A DNA stretch of 64,000 bases from Persephonella marina EX-H1 (GTDB lineage: Bacteria; Aquificota; Aquificia; Aquificales; Hydrogenothermaceae): NCBI RefSeq assembly GCF_000021565.1, contig NC_012440.1:1628210-1692209 (forward strand), read 5' to 3'. The position numbers were made by a program, and so were the translations under genes. Below the pieces are notes generated by a model, which saw nothing but the letters and a program-made list of their open reading frames with translations, was not told the DNA's origin and did not search any database. Shown here in pieces: positions 20,128 through 29,952 of this stretch. The number at the start of each line of letters is the position of its first letter. The first letter of the stretch is position 1.

Positions 20128-20865
20128 TTAAATTTCATACCAGTCTTCTTTTATACCTGATAATTTTCTGTCTATCTCTTCAACTTTAAGTCCCGCAACT
20201 ATATATGCAAGTGTTAAAACACCAAAAAGATAAGCCTGGATAATATCGCCAACTATATTAAAAAGCATCATAGGGACAGGTATCAGAACACCTGTAAGAA
20301 GTACAAGTATCGCTATGATAAGATCCCATCCAAGCATATTTCCAAAAAGCCTGAAGGTGAGAGAGAGAATCCTTCCAAACTCACCTATAACATTTAGTGG
20401 AAAGAGTATAAAAACGGGCTCAAAGAACTTTTTGAAGTAACCTATACCGTGGAATTTTACACCGTAATAGTATATAGAGAAGAATGTTATTGTTGAAAGT
20501 CCTGCAACAGCGGAAAGGTTACCTGTTGGTGTGTGAAAAGGGGGAACCATACCTATAAGGTTTGAAAATGCAACAAATATCCACATTGTTGCTATCAGAC
20601 TGAAAAATGGGAATACAGGTGTCTGTGAAAAATCCTTTATCTGTTTTGCCATTGCTATAATAACAGTTTCTATAAGAACCTGTTTTGTTGATGGATGCTT
20701 TACCTTAAGATCCCTCGTCAGTATAAATGATAGAACTACAACAACAGCCATAGCAACCCATGTTGTAATAACAACATCTGTTATAACAAGATGTATCTTT
20801 ATGTTACCTATGCTGATATATCCAAGATCAAGAAGTTCTTTTGTGAATACTTTTTCTACTCCCAT
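20128..20865 (-). CDS. atpB: F-type ATPase a subunit
   Basis: 245 residues with five to six membrane helices. The stator arginine is in LSLTFRLFGNM, and the final helix has IIQAYLFGVLTLAYI. SNLIGMVPPFHTPTGNLS is the family loop. It forms the ion half-channels against the c ring. It is one base downstream of the atpR frame and 15 bases upstream of atpE. Confidence 0.95.
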   Translation of the reverse strand: MGVEKVFTKELLDLGYISIGNIKIHLVITDVVITTWVAMAVVVVLSFILTRDLKVKHPSTKQVLIETVIIAMAKQIKDFSQTPVFPFFSLIATMWIFVAFSNLIGMVPPFHTPTGNLSAVAGLSTITFFSIYYYGVKFHGIGYFKKFFEPVFILFPLNVIGEFGRILSLTFRLFGNMLGWDLIIAILVLLTGVLIPVPMMLFNIVGDIIQAYLFGVLTLAYIVAGLKVEEIDRKLSGIKEDWYEI

Positions 20866-20866
20866 A

Positions 20867-21124
20867 TCATTTAAGATCAGTTAAAAGCCTTGTGAATGTC
20901 AACCTTGAAAGATAAAAACCTAGAAGGAAAAAAAGTATCCCTATCTTGAAAAAGTAAGCAACAGCAACCGCCACAACAGAAAAGGGTATAAATCTTCTGA
21001 AAAAACCTGTTGATCTTTTTTTCTTGAGGATAGCCTCCTTACTGCTTTTAAAGAGATGATTAAAGAAAAGTATCCCGCAGAGATAACCTAAGAAGAAAAG
21101 CAGAGCGTAAACTATAATTTTCAT
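20867..21124 (-). CDS. atpR: AtpR-like small membrane protein of N-ATPase
   Basis: 85 residues with about three membrane segments (near 2-22, 42-58 and 60-78). It directly precedes atpB, the position occupied by atpR in N-ATPase operons, and its start overlaps the antiporter stop (ATGA). AtpR is thought to aid ring assembly through a conserved membrane arginine; arginines are present here at helix boundaries (RRFIPF, LSRLTFTRL). Identified mainly by size, topology and place. Confidence 0.68.
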   Translation of the reverse strand: MKIIVYALLFFLGYLCGILFFNHLFKSSKEAILKKKRSTGFFRRFIPFSVVAVAVAYFFKIGILFFLLGFYLSRLTFTRLLTDLK

Positions 21125-22347
21125 CCCTTTTTCTCTATCTCACCTGCTTTTTTTAATGCTATCTCAGAGAAAACAGGCCCTAAAAACTCATGTATCGCTG
21201 TTGCTCCTATAACAATATTTACGAGAATAAGACCAACATCTCTGAACTCAGGGTTCTGGTATGCCAGGAGAGAAAGACCTATAACAATTCCACCCTGTGG
21301 AAACAGTGAAAATGCGAGATACTTTTTAACCTTGTCTGGGGCATTAGATATATGCCCACCTATATAAACACCAGTGTACTTTCCCGCAAATCTTGTTAAA
21401 ACATAAACAATAACTATAGGAAGGTACTGCAGAAGTATTTTAAGGTTTAAAAATGCAGAACCTACAACAAAAAAGGCGGTAAATATAACATCCTCTATAT
21501 AGTTCTCCAGTGGAGATCTGAACTTTTCATTTTCAGTATCAACATTTACAAGGGTTATTCCTGTAGTCATCGTAGCTAAAAGCTCATCAACACCTAAACC
21601 ATGTGCAAGTGAGAATGTTATAAAGAGTATCCCGACTGTTACAGTAACTACCTCCTTCCTCTCCTCAGCAAACTGACCTAAGAAGTGCATAAGGTAACCC
21701 ATAATAATACCGAGTATAACAGCACCTGCGACCTGATAGACAATCTCATAGACGATGTGGGGAATACTTATCCCCTGACCTGCCACAAGCGATGTTGCAA
21801 TAGCATATCCTAAAACGAAGTTCATAATACCTGTTGCATCATCTAATGCGGCGACACCTAATACTGTTGTGGTCAGAACACCTTTAGCCCTGTACTCATG
21901 TATCACTGCAAGTGTTGCTGTTGGATCGGTAGGTGATGCAAGGGCACCAAAAAGGAGTGATAAAGCTATAAGCATTTTTATATCTATACTCTGGGTGAGA
22001 AAAAAGTAAAGGAACATAGCTAATGTAACAAATAGAAATGCAAGTTCAGCCTCACCTAAGGTTATAAATGCTATGCTCTTTCCAAGAGATCTCACCTTAT
22101 CCCAGGAAAGTGAGGATCCGATAAGAAAAGTTATTATAGATAGTGATGCATGGGTGATTATATTTGATTTATTGAGAAATTCCTGATCTATAATATTCAG
22201 AAGGGAAGGACTCATAATTATACCGGCTAAGATATAGCCACTTACCCTTGGAAGATTAAAAAAGTTTGCTAAATTCCCAAAAAGGTAACCTACAATAAGT
22301 ATCAGACCGATCTCAAGAAGCACGCCACCATGATGTATAAAGTCCAT
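21121..22347 (-). CDS. Cation/proton antiporter (CPA family)
   Basis: 408 residues, about 12-13 membrane helices. Motifs: LAGIIMSPSLLN in helix 2, the unwound-helix motif ALASPTDPTATLAV and the two-aspartate motif VAALDDATGI, which indicates electrogenic Na+/H+ (or K+/H+) exchange as in NhaA/NapA-like proteins. No cytosolic regulatory domain. It overlaps atpR by 4 bases and follows tkt by 16 bases, so it appears to be the first membrane gene of the ATPase transcription unit. Pairing with an N-type ATPase suggests a joint role in Na+/H+ homeostasis (inference). Confidence 0.9.
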   Translation of the reverse strand: MDFIHHGGVLLEIGLILIVGYLFGNLANFFNLPRVSGYILAGIIMSPSLLNIIDQEFLNKSNIITHASLSIITFLIGSSLSWDKVRSLGKSIAFITLGEAELAFLFVTLAMFLYFFLTQSIDIKMLIALSLLFGALASPTDPTATLAVIHEYRAKGVLTTTVLGVAALDDATGIMNFVLGYAIATSLVAGQGISIPHIVYEIVYQVAGAVILGIIMGYLMHFLGQFAEERKEVVTVTVGILFITFSLAHGLGVDELLATMTTGITLVNVDTENEKFRSPLENYIEDVIFTAFFVVGSAFLNLKILLQYLPIVIVYVLTRFAGKYTGVYIGGHISNAPDKVKKYLAFSLFPQGGIVIGLSLLAYQNPEFRDVGLILVNIVIGATAIHEFLGPVFSEIALKKAGEIEKKG

Positions 22348-22363
22348 CCCCCTCCCGGATTTT

Positions 22364-24358
22364 TCAAGCTATTTTCTGTAGAACTGACAGTGCCTTTTCT
22401 GCCACATTTTCAGGTGTGAAACCGAACTCTTTCATAAGAACATCTCCTGGGGCAGACTCGCCAAATCTATCAAGACCTATGATAATACTGTTATCCCCGA
22501 CTATATCCTTCCATCCAAGTGCAACACCTGCTTCAACAACAACCTTAGGTATGTTTTCAGGTATCACCTCTTTTCTGTAGCTCTCATCCTGTTCAAGGAA
22601 GAGCTCCCATGACGGCATTGATACAACCCTTGATTTTACACCTTTCTGATCAAGTATCTTTTTTGCATCCAGTACAACATGAACCTCAGATCCTGTTCCT
22701 ACAAGTATAAGATCTGGATTTTCACAGTCTTCAAGTATGTAAGCACCTTTTTTTACGCCTTCTTTTATCGGATATCTACTTGGATCAAGAACAGGAACGT
22801 TCTGTCTTGTTAGAACAAGCATAACAGGTTTTTTCCTCTCTAAAGCTATCTTCCACGCCTCAACGGTCTCATTTGCATCTGCAGGCCTTATAACGGTCAT
22901 ATTTGGCATAATTCTGAATGACATAAGGTGTTCAACTGGCTGGTGTGTAGGGCCATCCTCACCGACCCCTATACTGTCATGTGTGAATATGAATATGGAA
23001 TGTATATCCATCAGTGCAGCCATTCTTATAGATGCTCTCATATAGTTTGTGAAAACAAAGAAAGTGGCGCCAAACGGTATAATACCACCGTGGAGAGCCA
23101 TACCGTTAACAGCTGTTCCCATTGCATGTTCTCTTATACCAAAATGTATATTCCTTCCAGTTGGTGTCTCACAGTAAAAATCACCCTTTCCTTTCATAAC
23201 AACCTTGTTTGATGGTGCGAGATCTGCAGATCCACCTATAAGATTTGGGAGCCTGTCTGCAAGAACATTTAATGTCTCTCCTGAAGCTGATCTTGTTGCT
23301 ATCTTCTTTGATGTGTCTTTAAATTCCGGGAGATTCCTGTCCCACCCTTCAGGAAGCTCTCCTGATATAAATCTTTTAAACTCCTCTGCAAGATCAGGGT
23401 ATGCTTTTTCATACTCCTTGAACATCTCAGACCATTCTCTTTCCCACTTCTCACCTCTCTCAATCGCCTTTCTGAAATGTTCTAAAGCCTCCTGAGGAAT
23501 ATAGAACTCCTTATCATCAGGAAAACCAAAGAACCTCTTTGTCTCTCTTGCTTCCTCATCTGAAAGAGGTGCTCCGTGAACCTCAGGATCGTCCTGTTTT
23601 GGAGATCCATAACCTATATGTGTTCTTATCTTTATAAGTGAAGGTCTCTCCTTCTCATCCTGCGCAGCCTTTATAGCCCCGTATATCGCATCAAGATCAT
23701 TTCCATCTGATACAGTTATAACATGCCATCCGTGGGCTTTGAATCTAAGTTCTATATCCTCATTCCATGCAAGATTCGTATCTCCCTCTATTGTTATATG
23801 GTTATCGTCGTAAAGGTATATCAGTTTCCCAAGTTTCAGCCTTCCTGCAAGAGCTGCAGCCTCAGAGGATATACCTTCCATAAGATCTCCATCTGAGACA
23901 ATGGCGTATGTGTAATGATCAACTATATTGAAGCCATCCCTGTTGAAATAGTTTGAAAGGTAACACTCTGCTATAGCCATACCTACACCCATACCAAATC
24001 CCTGTCCGAGAGGACCTGTTGTTGCCTCTACGCCAGGTGTAAGTCCGTATTCAGGATGTCCAGGTGTTTTACTCCCAAGCTGTCTGAACCTTTTCAGCTC
24101 ATCAAGAGGAAGATCGTAACCGTAAAGGTGAAGCAGTGAGTAAAGCATTGCAGAACCGTGCCCTGCAGAAAGTATAAATCTGTCCCTGTTAAACCAGTTT
24201 GGATTTTTCGGGTTGTGTTTTAAAACCCTGTCCCACAGAACGTAAGCCATAGGAGCGGCACCGAGTGGCATTCCAGGATGTCCTGATTTCGCTTTCTGGA
24301 TCTGGTCCAGCGAGAGTATTCTTATAGTGTTTACACACAGCTGGTCAATATTCTCCAT
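22364..24358 (-). CDS. tkt: Transketolase
   Basis: 664 residues, full length. Thiamine-diphosphate enzyme of the non-oxidative pentose phosphate pathway. Motifs: [37 protein letters not shown], the ThDP-binding [14 protein letters not shown]-type motif (here [14 protein letters not shown]), GIREHAMG, the catalytic Glu region, and [19 protein letters not shown]. In this autotroph it supplies pentoses and erythrose-4-phosphate from gluconeogenic sugars. It probably leads the tkt-antiporter-atp transcription unit. Confidence 0.97.
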   Translation of the reverse strand: MENIDQLCVNTIRILSLDQIQKAKSGHPGMPLGAAPMAYVLWDRVLKHNPKNPNWFNRDRFILSAGHGSAMLYSLLHLYGYDLPLDELKRFRQLGSKTPGHPEYGLTPGVEATTGPLGQGFGMGVGMAIAECYLSNYFNRDGFNIVDHYTYAIVSDGDLMEGISSEAAALAGRLKLGKLIYLYDDNHITIEGDTNLAWNEDIELRFKAHGWHVITVSDGNDLDAIYGAIKAAQDEKERPSLIKIRTHIGYGSPKQDDPEVHGAPLSDEEARETKRFFGFPDDKEFYIPQEALEHFRKAIERGEKWEREWSEMFKEYEKAYPDLAEEFKRFISGELPEGWDRNLPEFKDTSKKIATRSASGETLNVLADRLPNLIGGSADLAPSNKVVMKGKGDFYCETPTGRNIHFGIREHAMGTAVNGMALHGGIIPFGATFFVFTNYMRASIRMAALMDIHSIFIFTHDSIGVGEDGPTHQPVEHLMSFRIMPNMTVIRPADANETVEAWKIALERKKPVMLVLTRQNVPVLDPSRYPIKEGVKKGAYILEDCENPDLILVGTGSEVHVVLDAKKILDQKGVKSRVVSMPSWELFLEQDESYRKEVIPENIPKVVVEAGVALGWKDIVGDNSIIIGLDRFGESAPGDVLMKEFGFTPENVAEKALSVLQKIA

Positions 24359-24439
24359 CTAACCTTTCACCTCTCCACAAAAAATTTTTTGTCATACAAT
24401 ATTTTAAACGTTATTGTCATTTAAAAAAAATTAATTTGG

Positions 24440-25123
24440 TCATACAATCTCTGACCAGTTCCCACGTTTTGTTTCCTTCTTTAAAGACAGTCTGAGTATA
24501 TCAAGGAACTGTTTACGGCTTATATCCTCAGCCCCAAATCTTCTAAGATGTTCTGTTGACTGCTGACAGTCTATCATATCAAAATCCCATTCTTTTAATT
24601 TCTGTACAAGATGAACGAAGGCCACCTTTGATGCGTCTGAAACCTCATGGAACATTGACTCTCCAAAGAAAACACCACCAAGAGAAACACCGTAAAGACC
24701 GCCAACAAGTCTGTTACCAAGGTATACCTCAACAGAATGGGCGTAACCAAGAGAGTGAAGTCTTATATATGCATCTATCATCTCAGGAACAAGCCATGTT
24801 CCAGTCTGGTCTTTTCTCTCAACGGTGGCGCATCTGTTTATAACCTCCTCAAATGCTGTATCAAACCTGACAGTAAAGATATTTTTCTTAAGAGTCTTTT
24901 TAAGACTTCTTGATATTCTAAGCTTTTCAGGAAATAGAACCATACGGGGATCAGGGCACCACCACAAGATAGGCTCATCCTCAGAATACCATGGGAATAT
25001 ACCTAAGGAGTAAGCAAACAAAAGTCTTTCAGGTGAGAGATCTCCACCAATAGCAACAGGATAATTTTTAGGGGCGTTGTATGGATCAGGAAACCATATA
25101 TCCTTATCTAATCTGAAAATCAT
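24440..25123 (-). CDS. aat: Leucyl/phenylalanyl-tRNA-protein transferase
   Basis: 227 residues, normal length. Adds Leu or Phe to N-terminal Arg/Lys of proteins, making N-degrons. Signatures: FPDPYNAPKNYPVAIGGDLSPERLL, AYSLGIFPWYSEDEPILWWCPDPRMVL, SLGYAHSVEVY, GGLYGVSLGGVFFGESMFH and DCQQSTEHLRRFGAEDISR. It lies 23 bases after truD on the same strand. ClpS/ClpA, the usual partners, are not in the window, although a ClpC is at 54.6 kb. Confidence 0.96.
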   Translation of the reverse strand: MIFRLDKDIWFPDPYNAPKNYPVAIGGDLSPERLLFAYSLGIFPWYSEDEPILWWCPDPRMVLFPEKLRISRSLKKTLKKNIFTVRFDTAFEEVINRCATVERKDQTGTWLVPEMIDAYIRLHSLGYAHSVEVYLGNRLVGGLYGVSLGGVFFGESMFHEVSDASKVAFVHLVQKLKEWDFDMIDCQQSTEHLRRFGAEDISRKQFLDILRLSLKKETKRGNWSEIV

Positions 25124-25146
25124 TATAAAATCTCCAAAAATCCCTT

Positions 25147-26040
25147 TTATTTAAAGATATGCTTTAAAAACATAGTTGCATAAGCACCTTTTGGGAGGAA
25201 AAACTGAATTCTATCACCTTTTATCTCAAGATCCTCAGCTCTTAAAAAAGTCTTCCTGTAATCCCCCTTTATTCTGAGGTCTTTAAGTATTCTCAGTATC
25301 TCCTTCAGGTCTATACCTTCCTCTTTCAGAATATCTGAGTATACTTTTATCTCATAATCTTTCATCTTTACCTTGTAACCTAATATAGGCCAGAATTTTG
25401 GTATATTTTCCATTAGATATCTGTAGTCTGTAAAAGGTATAAAAAATCCGAATGTTTTTTCGTATATCCTGTATCCTTCAAAGTTTTCAGAGAGAAATCT
25501 CATCAACGTTTTATTCCAGAGATAACTCAGATATGCATCTATATAGAAGTTCTCAAACCAGCTTAGCTTTTTCCAGCTTGTTTCAGGGGGAATACTCATT
25601 AAAACCTTCCTACCTTTTTCAAAGTTCCTCTCAAGCCTCTGTATATCAAAGTAGTTTATAAACCAGTCCTGATCTTTTATATCTCTATGTTTAAGCTTTA
25701 TAGAGAACCTGTTTCCCTTAAGCTGTCCAATTTTTATCCTTTTAGTTATCTTCCCCAAAAGGTAAAGTATGAAGAATGTTTCACTGTCTTTTTTCTCTCT
25801 GAGGATATCTCCTAAAAATCTTTCAGATGATACATACTGAAAGGTCAGAGCATTTTTATCCTTAAGACCTGCATAACCCAGTCTGTATCTCCCTGCTATC
25901 TCCTTTGTGTTCATATTTCTTTTTATGAGCATATAAAGGTAGAAATTTCCAGTTTCATTTACAGGAAGTTCTGCCACCTCACTCACTATAAAATCTTCAG
26001 GTTTTTCCTTTAAATTCCAGTTAAAAACGGTTTTTTCCAT
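25147..26040 (-). CDS. truD: tRNA pseudouridine(13) synthase
   Basis: 297 residues, shorter than the about 350 of E. coli TruD. Motifs: KPEDFIVSEV near the N-terminus, and the catalytic-Asp motif YAGLKDKNALTFQYVS. It makes pseudouridine 13 in tRNA-Glu and others. The C-terminal region (GDYRKTFLRAEDLEI, FFLPKGAYATMFL) matches the family end with PxGSYAT. The insertion domain is reduced. Divergent from the DUF507 gene over 73 bases. Confidence 0.92.
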   Translation of the reverse strand: MEKTVFNWNLKEKPEDFIVSEVAELPVNETGNFYLYMLIKRNMNTKEIAGRYRLGYAGLKDKNALTFQYVSSERFLGDILREKKDSETFFILYLLGKITKRIKIGQLKGNRFSIKLKHRDIKDQDWFINYFDIQRLERNFEKGRKVLMSIPPETSWKKLSWFENFYIDAYLSYLWNKTLMRFLSENFEGYRIYEKTFGFFIPFTDYRYLMENIPKFWPILGYKVKMKDYEIKVYSDILKEEGIDLKEILRILKDLRIKGDYRKTFLRAEDLEIKGDRIQFFLPKGAYATMFLKHIFK

Positions 26041-26053
26041 AATCCTGCCAGTT

Positions 26054-26081
26054 TTGAAAAATATATAAAATGTAATATAAT
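26054..26081 (+). promoter_or_regulatory. Candidate promoter for the DUF507-galT-dUTPase unit
   Basis: TTGAAA (26054-26059), a 16-base spacer and TATAAT (26076-26081), about 32 bases before the DUF507 start, which has GCAGGAGG. Confidence 0.5.
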
Positions 26082-26113
26082 AACAAAACTGAAAAAGGTG
26101 CAGGAGGAATTTA

Positions 26114-26662
26114 ATGAAAATACCAGCGAGGCTGGTTGAGAGAATAGTTGAGAATATAATAAAAGAACTTTCAGATAAACATTATGTAGAAGCTGAAGAT
26201 AACGAAAAATTTAAAAAAGATCTTCTTGAGATAATAAATAAGGCTATAGCAGAGGAAAAAGAGATAGAGGAACAGGCGGAAAAGCTTGTTGAACAGCATA
26301 TGCATCTTATAGAGTCTGAGGATATAAGATACAGAACTGCCGTTTTAAAAGTGAAGGAAAAACTTGCTGAGGAGAGAAATATACATCTTGATCCTGAAGA
26401 GAGAATGAATCAGGTTGCACACCAGATAAGAAAGTATATAGAGACAGACCCTACAATCGAGATATTTGAACATCCAAACAAGATAAGAAGAAAGGTTTTT
26501 GAGATTCTAAAACAGCTTGTTAAAGAGGAGAAGGAGATAGACAGGGAGGTCAGACAGAGAATAAAGTCCTACTCTAAAAAGATCCTTGAGGGAACACCTG
26601 AGTGGAGGATACTTTACAACAGGATATATGAGGACGCACTGAAGAGAAGGGGATTACTATAG
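26114..26662 (+). CDS. DUF507 family protein
   Basis: 182 residues, helical and highly charged, with two similar halves: MKIPARLVERIVENIIKELSDK (1-22), and a second helical set with DPEERMNQVAHQIRKYIETD and EWRILYNRIYEDALKRRGLL at the end. This is the DUF507 pattern of Aquificota and some Deltaproteobacteria. No membrane helices, cysteines or catalytic motif are seen. It begins a plus-strand run with the GalT-like gene 28 bases later. Function unknown. Confidence 0.85.
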   Translation: MKIPARLVERIVENIIKELSDKHYVEAEDNEKFKKDLLEIINKAIAEEKEIEEQAEKLVEQHMHLIESEDIRYRTAVLKVKEKLAEERNIHLDPEERMNQVAHQIRKYIETDPTIEIFEHPNKIRRKVFEILKQLVKEEKEIDREVRQRIKSYSKKILEGTPEWRILYNRIYEDALKRRGLL

Positions 26663-26690
26663 TTTTTCTCTCAATATCTGGAGATCTTAA

Positions 26691-27731
26691 ATGCCTGAAC
26701 TAAGGTACAACAGACTGAATGATACATGGGTAATAATATCAAAAGAAAGGGCAAAAAGACCACATGATTACCCTTTAATCTGGGAAGATAAAAAAAAAGT
26801 AGATAAAAAGAGCTGTCCATTTGAACCTGGACATGAGCATCTCACACCTCCAGAGGTATTTGCGATAAGAGATCCGGGAACAAAACCAGATCAGCCTGGA
26901 TGGAAGGTCAGGATAATCCCAAACAAATTTCCAGCATTAAAACCCTCTGAGCCTTTTTTCAGAACATCTGAGGCTATCCATGATCTTATGGGTGGTTACG
27001 GATTTCATGAGGTTATTATTGACACACCTGACCACGAAAAGCATATAAACGATTTTTCCGTTGAGGATCTTGTTCTGATGTTCACAGCATACAGGGAAAG
27101 GATGAGGCAGATATACAGTGAGAGGAATATATATTATGTACAGATATTTAAGAATCACGGTAAGGAGGCCGGCAAAAGTCTCTACCACTCACACTCCCAG
27201 CTTATAGCACTTCCAAGAATACCAAAAAGGGTTGAGACACAGATAAAACAGTGCAGACATTACTACAGGGAGAAGGAGAGATGTCTCCTGTGTGATGAGG
27301 TAAGCTTTGAACTTAGAGAGGGTGTTAGGGTTGTTCATGATAATGATCATTTTATTGTATACACACCTTTTGCATCTGCATTTCCCTTTGAGCTGAAGAT
27401 AGTTCCAAAGATACATTCTGATGATTTTCCATCAATTGATGATGATATGATATTCTCACTTTCTGAGGCTGTAAGAGTGGCTGTAAGGAAGCTTGACAGA
27501 CTTTTAAAAAACCCACCTTTCAATATGATGCTTCATACATCACCTCCGAGAAGAGATCTTCCCTACGATCCTGACTACTTTTACCAGATGGACAGACTTT
27601 TTCACTGGTATGTTGAGATATTTCCAAGAATGGCCATACATGCAGGTTTTGAACTTGGGACGGAGTTTTTTATAAACCCAACACCACCTGAGGATGCAGC
27701 GAAGTATTTAAGGGAGATAAATATAGATTAA
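26691..27731 (+). CDS. GalT-like nucleotidyltransferase
   Basis: 346 residues, histidine-triad superfamily. The active-site motif is LYHSHSQLIALPRIP. N-terminal RYNRLNDTWVIISKERAKRPHDYP and the C-terminal NMMLHTSPP and HWYVEIFPRMAIHAGFE are GalT-like. The usual N-terminal zinc pair CPFC is CPFEPGHE here, with a second cluster CLLC at about 200. The protein could be galactose-1-phosphate uridylyltransferase or an ADP-sugar phosphorylase of the GalT-like group; the altered zinc site and lack of Leloir neighbours favour caution. Confidence 0.82.
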   Translation: MPELRYNRLNDTWVIISKERAKRPHDYPLIWEDKKKVDKKSCPFEPGHEHLTPPEVFAIRDPGTKPDQPGWKVRIIPNKFPALKPSEPFFRTSEAIHDLMGGYGFHEVIIDTPDHEKHINDFSVEDLVLMFTAYRERMRQIYSERNIYYVQIFKNHGKEAGKSLYHSHSQLIALPRIPKRVETQIKQCRHYYREKERCLLCDEVSFELREGVRVVHDNDHFIVYTPFASAFPFELKIVPKIHSDDFPSIDDDMIFSLSEAVRVAVRKLDRLLKNPPFNMMLHTSPPRRDLPYDPDYFYQMDRLFHWYVEIFPRMAIHAGFELGTEFFINPTPPEDAAKYLREINID

Positions 27732-27741
27732 AGGAGAGGTT

Positions 27742-28422
27742 ATGAGAGAGAAGATACTTGATATGCTTGAGCTTCAGGACAGACTTAACAGGAAGATAAA
27801 TGAGAACTGGAGAGATATTAGATCAAAGGAGGATTTTGCGAGGGCTACATGGATAGAGTGTGCGGAGCTTGTCGACAGTCTCCCATGGAAATGGTGGAAA
27901 AAACAGGAAGCTGATATGGATAATGTTAAGATTGAGGTTGTTGATATATGGCATTTTATAATGTCTTATATACTTATGGATTATGAAAAGCCTGAGGAGG
28001 CTGTAAAAAGTTTTCCTGTGGATATGTTCATAAAAGGGGTAAAAGAGGACTTCCACAATATAGATATACCTGGAGAGTATATAAACCATTATCTTGGGGA
28101 AACAGATACTTACAGAAAGATAATCTTTCTCGCCGAAAGGGTTGCTGAAGGATTTTTGAAGGAGAATCTGAATGAAGGTGTGTTTTTCTTTGGTCTCCTT
28201 GTGAAAAACACTATCTCATTTGATGAGCTCTACCTTCTTTACACAGGTAAAAACATTCTGAATCATATAAGGCAGGAGAAAGGGTACAACAAAGGAGAGT
28301 ACAGAAAGCTTATTAACGGTCTTGAGGATAACCAGTATCTGTTTAAAATAGTAAAAGAGGTAAATGATAAGGACCAGCTTGAAGAGAGGATAAGAGAAGC
28401 TTTTGAACATTTACACAGATAA
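27742..28422 (+). CDS. Dimeric dUTPase (all-alpha NTP pyrophosphatase superfamily)
   Basis: 226 residues. The metal-binding motif of dimeric dUTPases is present: ARATWIECAELVDSLPWKWWKK (ExxE with following W-K-W-W) and later VEVVDIWHFIMS-type IEVVDIWHF (ExxD). It hydrolyses dUTP to dUMP, keeping uracil out of DNA and feeding dTMP synthesis. It lies 10 bases after the GalT-like gene, in the same unit. Unrelated in fold to trimeric Dut. Confidence 0.88.
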   Translation: MREKILDMLELQDRLNRKINENWRDIRSKEDFARATWIECAELVDSLPWKWWKKQEADMDNVKIEVVDIWHFIMSYILMDYEKPEEAVKSFPVDMFIKGVKEDFHNIDIPGEYINHYLGETDTYRKIIFLAERVAEGFLKENLNEGVFFFGLLVKNTISFDELYLLYTGKNILNHIRQEKGYNKGEYRKLINGLEDNQYLFKIVKEVNDKDQLEERIREAFEHLHR

Positions 28423-28438
28423 TTAATGGAGGGAAAAG

Positions 28439-29305
28439 ATGGATCCTACAGGTGGACTAATTATAAGTCAGATATTCTGGCTTATATTTATATTTTTGCT
28501 GATACTCCCCATGATAAAGGCCCAGACATTAGAGTGGAGCAGGGAAAGGCTTATAAAGGCTATAGAAACAAGAAGGAAATCAAGAGTTATCACTATGATA
28601 CACAGACAGGAGACAAGATCTCTCCTCGGCTTTTTTATGATGAGATTTATAACTATAGAGGACTCTGAGCAGGTTTTAAGGGCTATAAGAATGACACCTA
28701 ACAATATGCCTATTGATTTTATAATACATACTCCCGGTGGTCTTGCACTTGCCGCAACACAGATAGCACAGGCTCTTGTTGATCATAAAGCACCTGTAAG
28801 GGTTATAATACCCCATTATGCAATGTCTGGAGGAACACTTATAGCTCTTGCTGCTGATGAGATAATAATGGACGAACATGCTGTTTTAGGTCCTGTAGAT
28901 CCTCAGCTCGGTCAGGAGCCTGCCGCATCAATAGTAAATATTGAAAAACTTAAAGAACCGAAGGATATAGATGATGAAACTCTGATAAAGATAGATATAA
29001 GTAAGAAAGCCTTAAAACAGATGTATGAGAATGTTAAAGGTATTCTTTTGAAGAAAGGGTATGATGAGGAAACAGCCTCAAAGATAGCTGAAGAGCTGTC
29101 ACAGGGAAGATGGACACATGATTACCCGCTAACTGTTGAGTATCTAAAGAATTTAGGTCTCAAGATATCAACTGATGTTCCAGAAGAGGTTTATGCACTT
29201 ATGGATCTGTATCCACAGCCTGCCGGAACACCTGCGGTTCAGTATATACCGGTTCCCTATCAGAGACCGGGAAACAGTCAGCCTACAGGGAGTGGTAGAA
29301 GTTAA
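28439..29305 (+). CDS. Membrane-anchored ClpP/crotonase-fold serine protease (SDH_sah family)
   Basis: 288 residues. An N-terminal membrane helix (about 5-25, IISQIFWLIFIFLLILP), then a ClpP/SppA-like core: DFIIHTPGGLALAATQIAQAL and the nucleophile motif AMSGGTLIALAADEIIMDEHAVLGPVDPQLG. This is the serine-dehydrogenase-proteinase/SDH_sah family. The proline-rich tail (about 262-288) is low complexity. It overlaps DUF502 by one base (TAATG), a recurrent pairing suggesting a joint membrane job. Substrate unknown. A shorter overlapping frame at 28426-28668 is a shadow. Confidence 0.85.
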   Translation: MDPTGGLIISQIFWLIFIFLLILPMIKAQTLEWSRERLIKAIETRRKSRVITMIHRQETRSLLGFFMMRFITIEDSEQVLRAIRMTPNNMPIDFIIHTPGGLALAATQIAQALVDHKAPVRVIIPHYAMSGGTLIALAADEIIMDEHAVLGPVDPQLGQEPAASIVNIEKLKEPKDIDDETLIKIDISKKALKQMYENVKGILLKKGYDEETASKIAEELSQGRWTHDYPLTVEYLKNLGLKISTDVPEEVYALMDLYPQPAGTPAVQYIPVPYQRPGNSQPTGSGRS

Positions 29306-29952
29306 TGGGAAGGTGGAAAAGACAGTGGACTGTCTTAAAGATAAGGGATATATTCATAACAGGACTTTTTGTATTCATACCTATAGCGATAACAGTATGG
29401 CTTGTAATATGGCTTTTAACATTTGTTAACAGTCTTATCCTCCCATATATAAGATATATCATACCTATACCGAATATCCCGGGTGTTGGGATACTTCTTA
29501 CGCTTATTCTTATATTTGTGACAGGTCTTATAGCTCAGAACTATTTTGGTAAGAAAGTTATAGATTACTGGGATCGTATCATAAACCGTATTCCACTTGT
29601 GAGATCCGTTTATTACTCTATAAAACAGATGATGGAAAACCTTTTTAACAGTAAAGGAAAGTTCTCAAAAACCGTTCTTGTTGATTTTCCAAGGAAAGGT
29701 ATGCTCTCAATAGGCTTTGTTGCAAATGAGGTTGAACTGAATGGTGAGGAGTACTATCTCGTTTATGTTCCAACAGCACCAAACCCAACTTCAGGTTACA
29801 CACTATTTGTTAAAAAAAGTGAGACGATCCATACAGACCTGTCTGTTGAGGAAGCTACAAGGATAATTCTGTCAGGAGGTCTTGTTACGAAGGACAGCGT
29901 CAGATTTCTGTTAAAGGATGGGGAGAAAAACCGTGCTTCTTCCGATATATAG
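29305..29952 (+). CDS. DUF502 membrane protein
   Basis: 215 residues. Two membrane helices (about 13-37 and 55-75) with the family motif [18 protein letters not shown] and [24 protein letters not shown], then a soluble domain with [33 protein letters not shown] and [19 protein letters not shown]502 proteins are widespread and of unknown role. Its 3' end overlaps folD by 53 bases in convergent orientation. Confidence 0.9.
   Translation: MGRWKRQWTVLKIRDIFITGLFVFIPIAITVWLVIWLLTFVNSLILPYIRYIIPIPNIPGVGILLTLILIFVTGLIAQNYFGKKVIDYWDRIINRIPLVRSVYYSIKQMMENLFNSKGKFSKTVLVDFPRKGMLSIGFVANEVELNGEEYYLVYVPTAPNPTSGYTLFVKKSETIHTDLSVEEATRIILSGGLVTKDSVRFLLKDGEKNRASSDI

Noticed and set aside
28426-28668. 80-residue plus-strand frame
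   Set aside because: Overlaps the start of the SDH-type protease in another frame, has no family pattern and lacks a better ribosome site.
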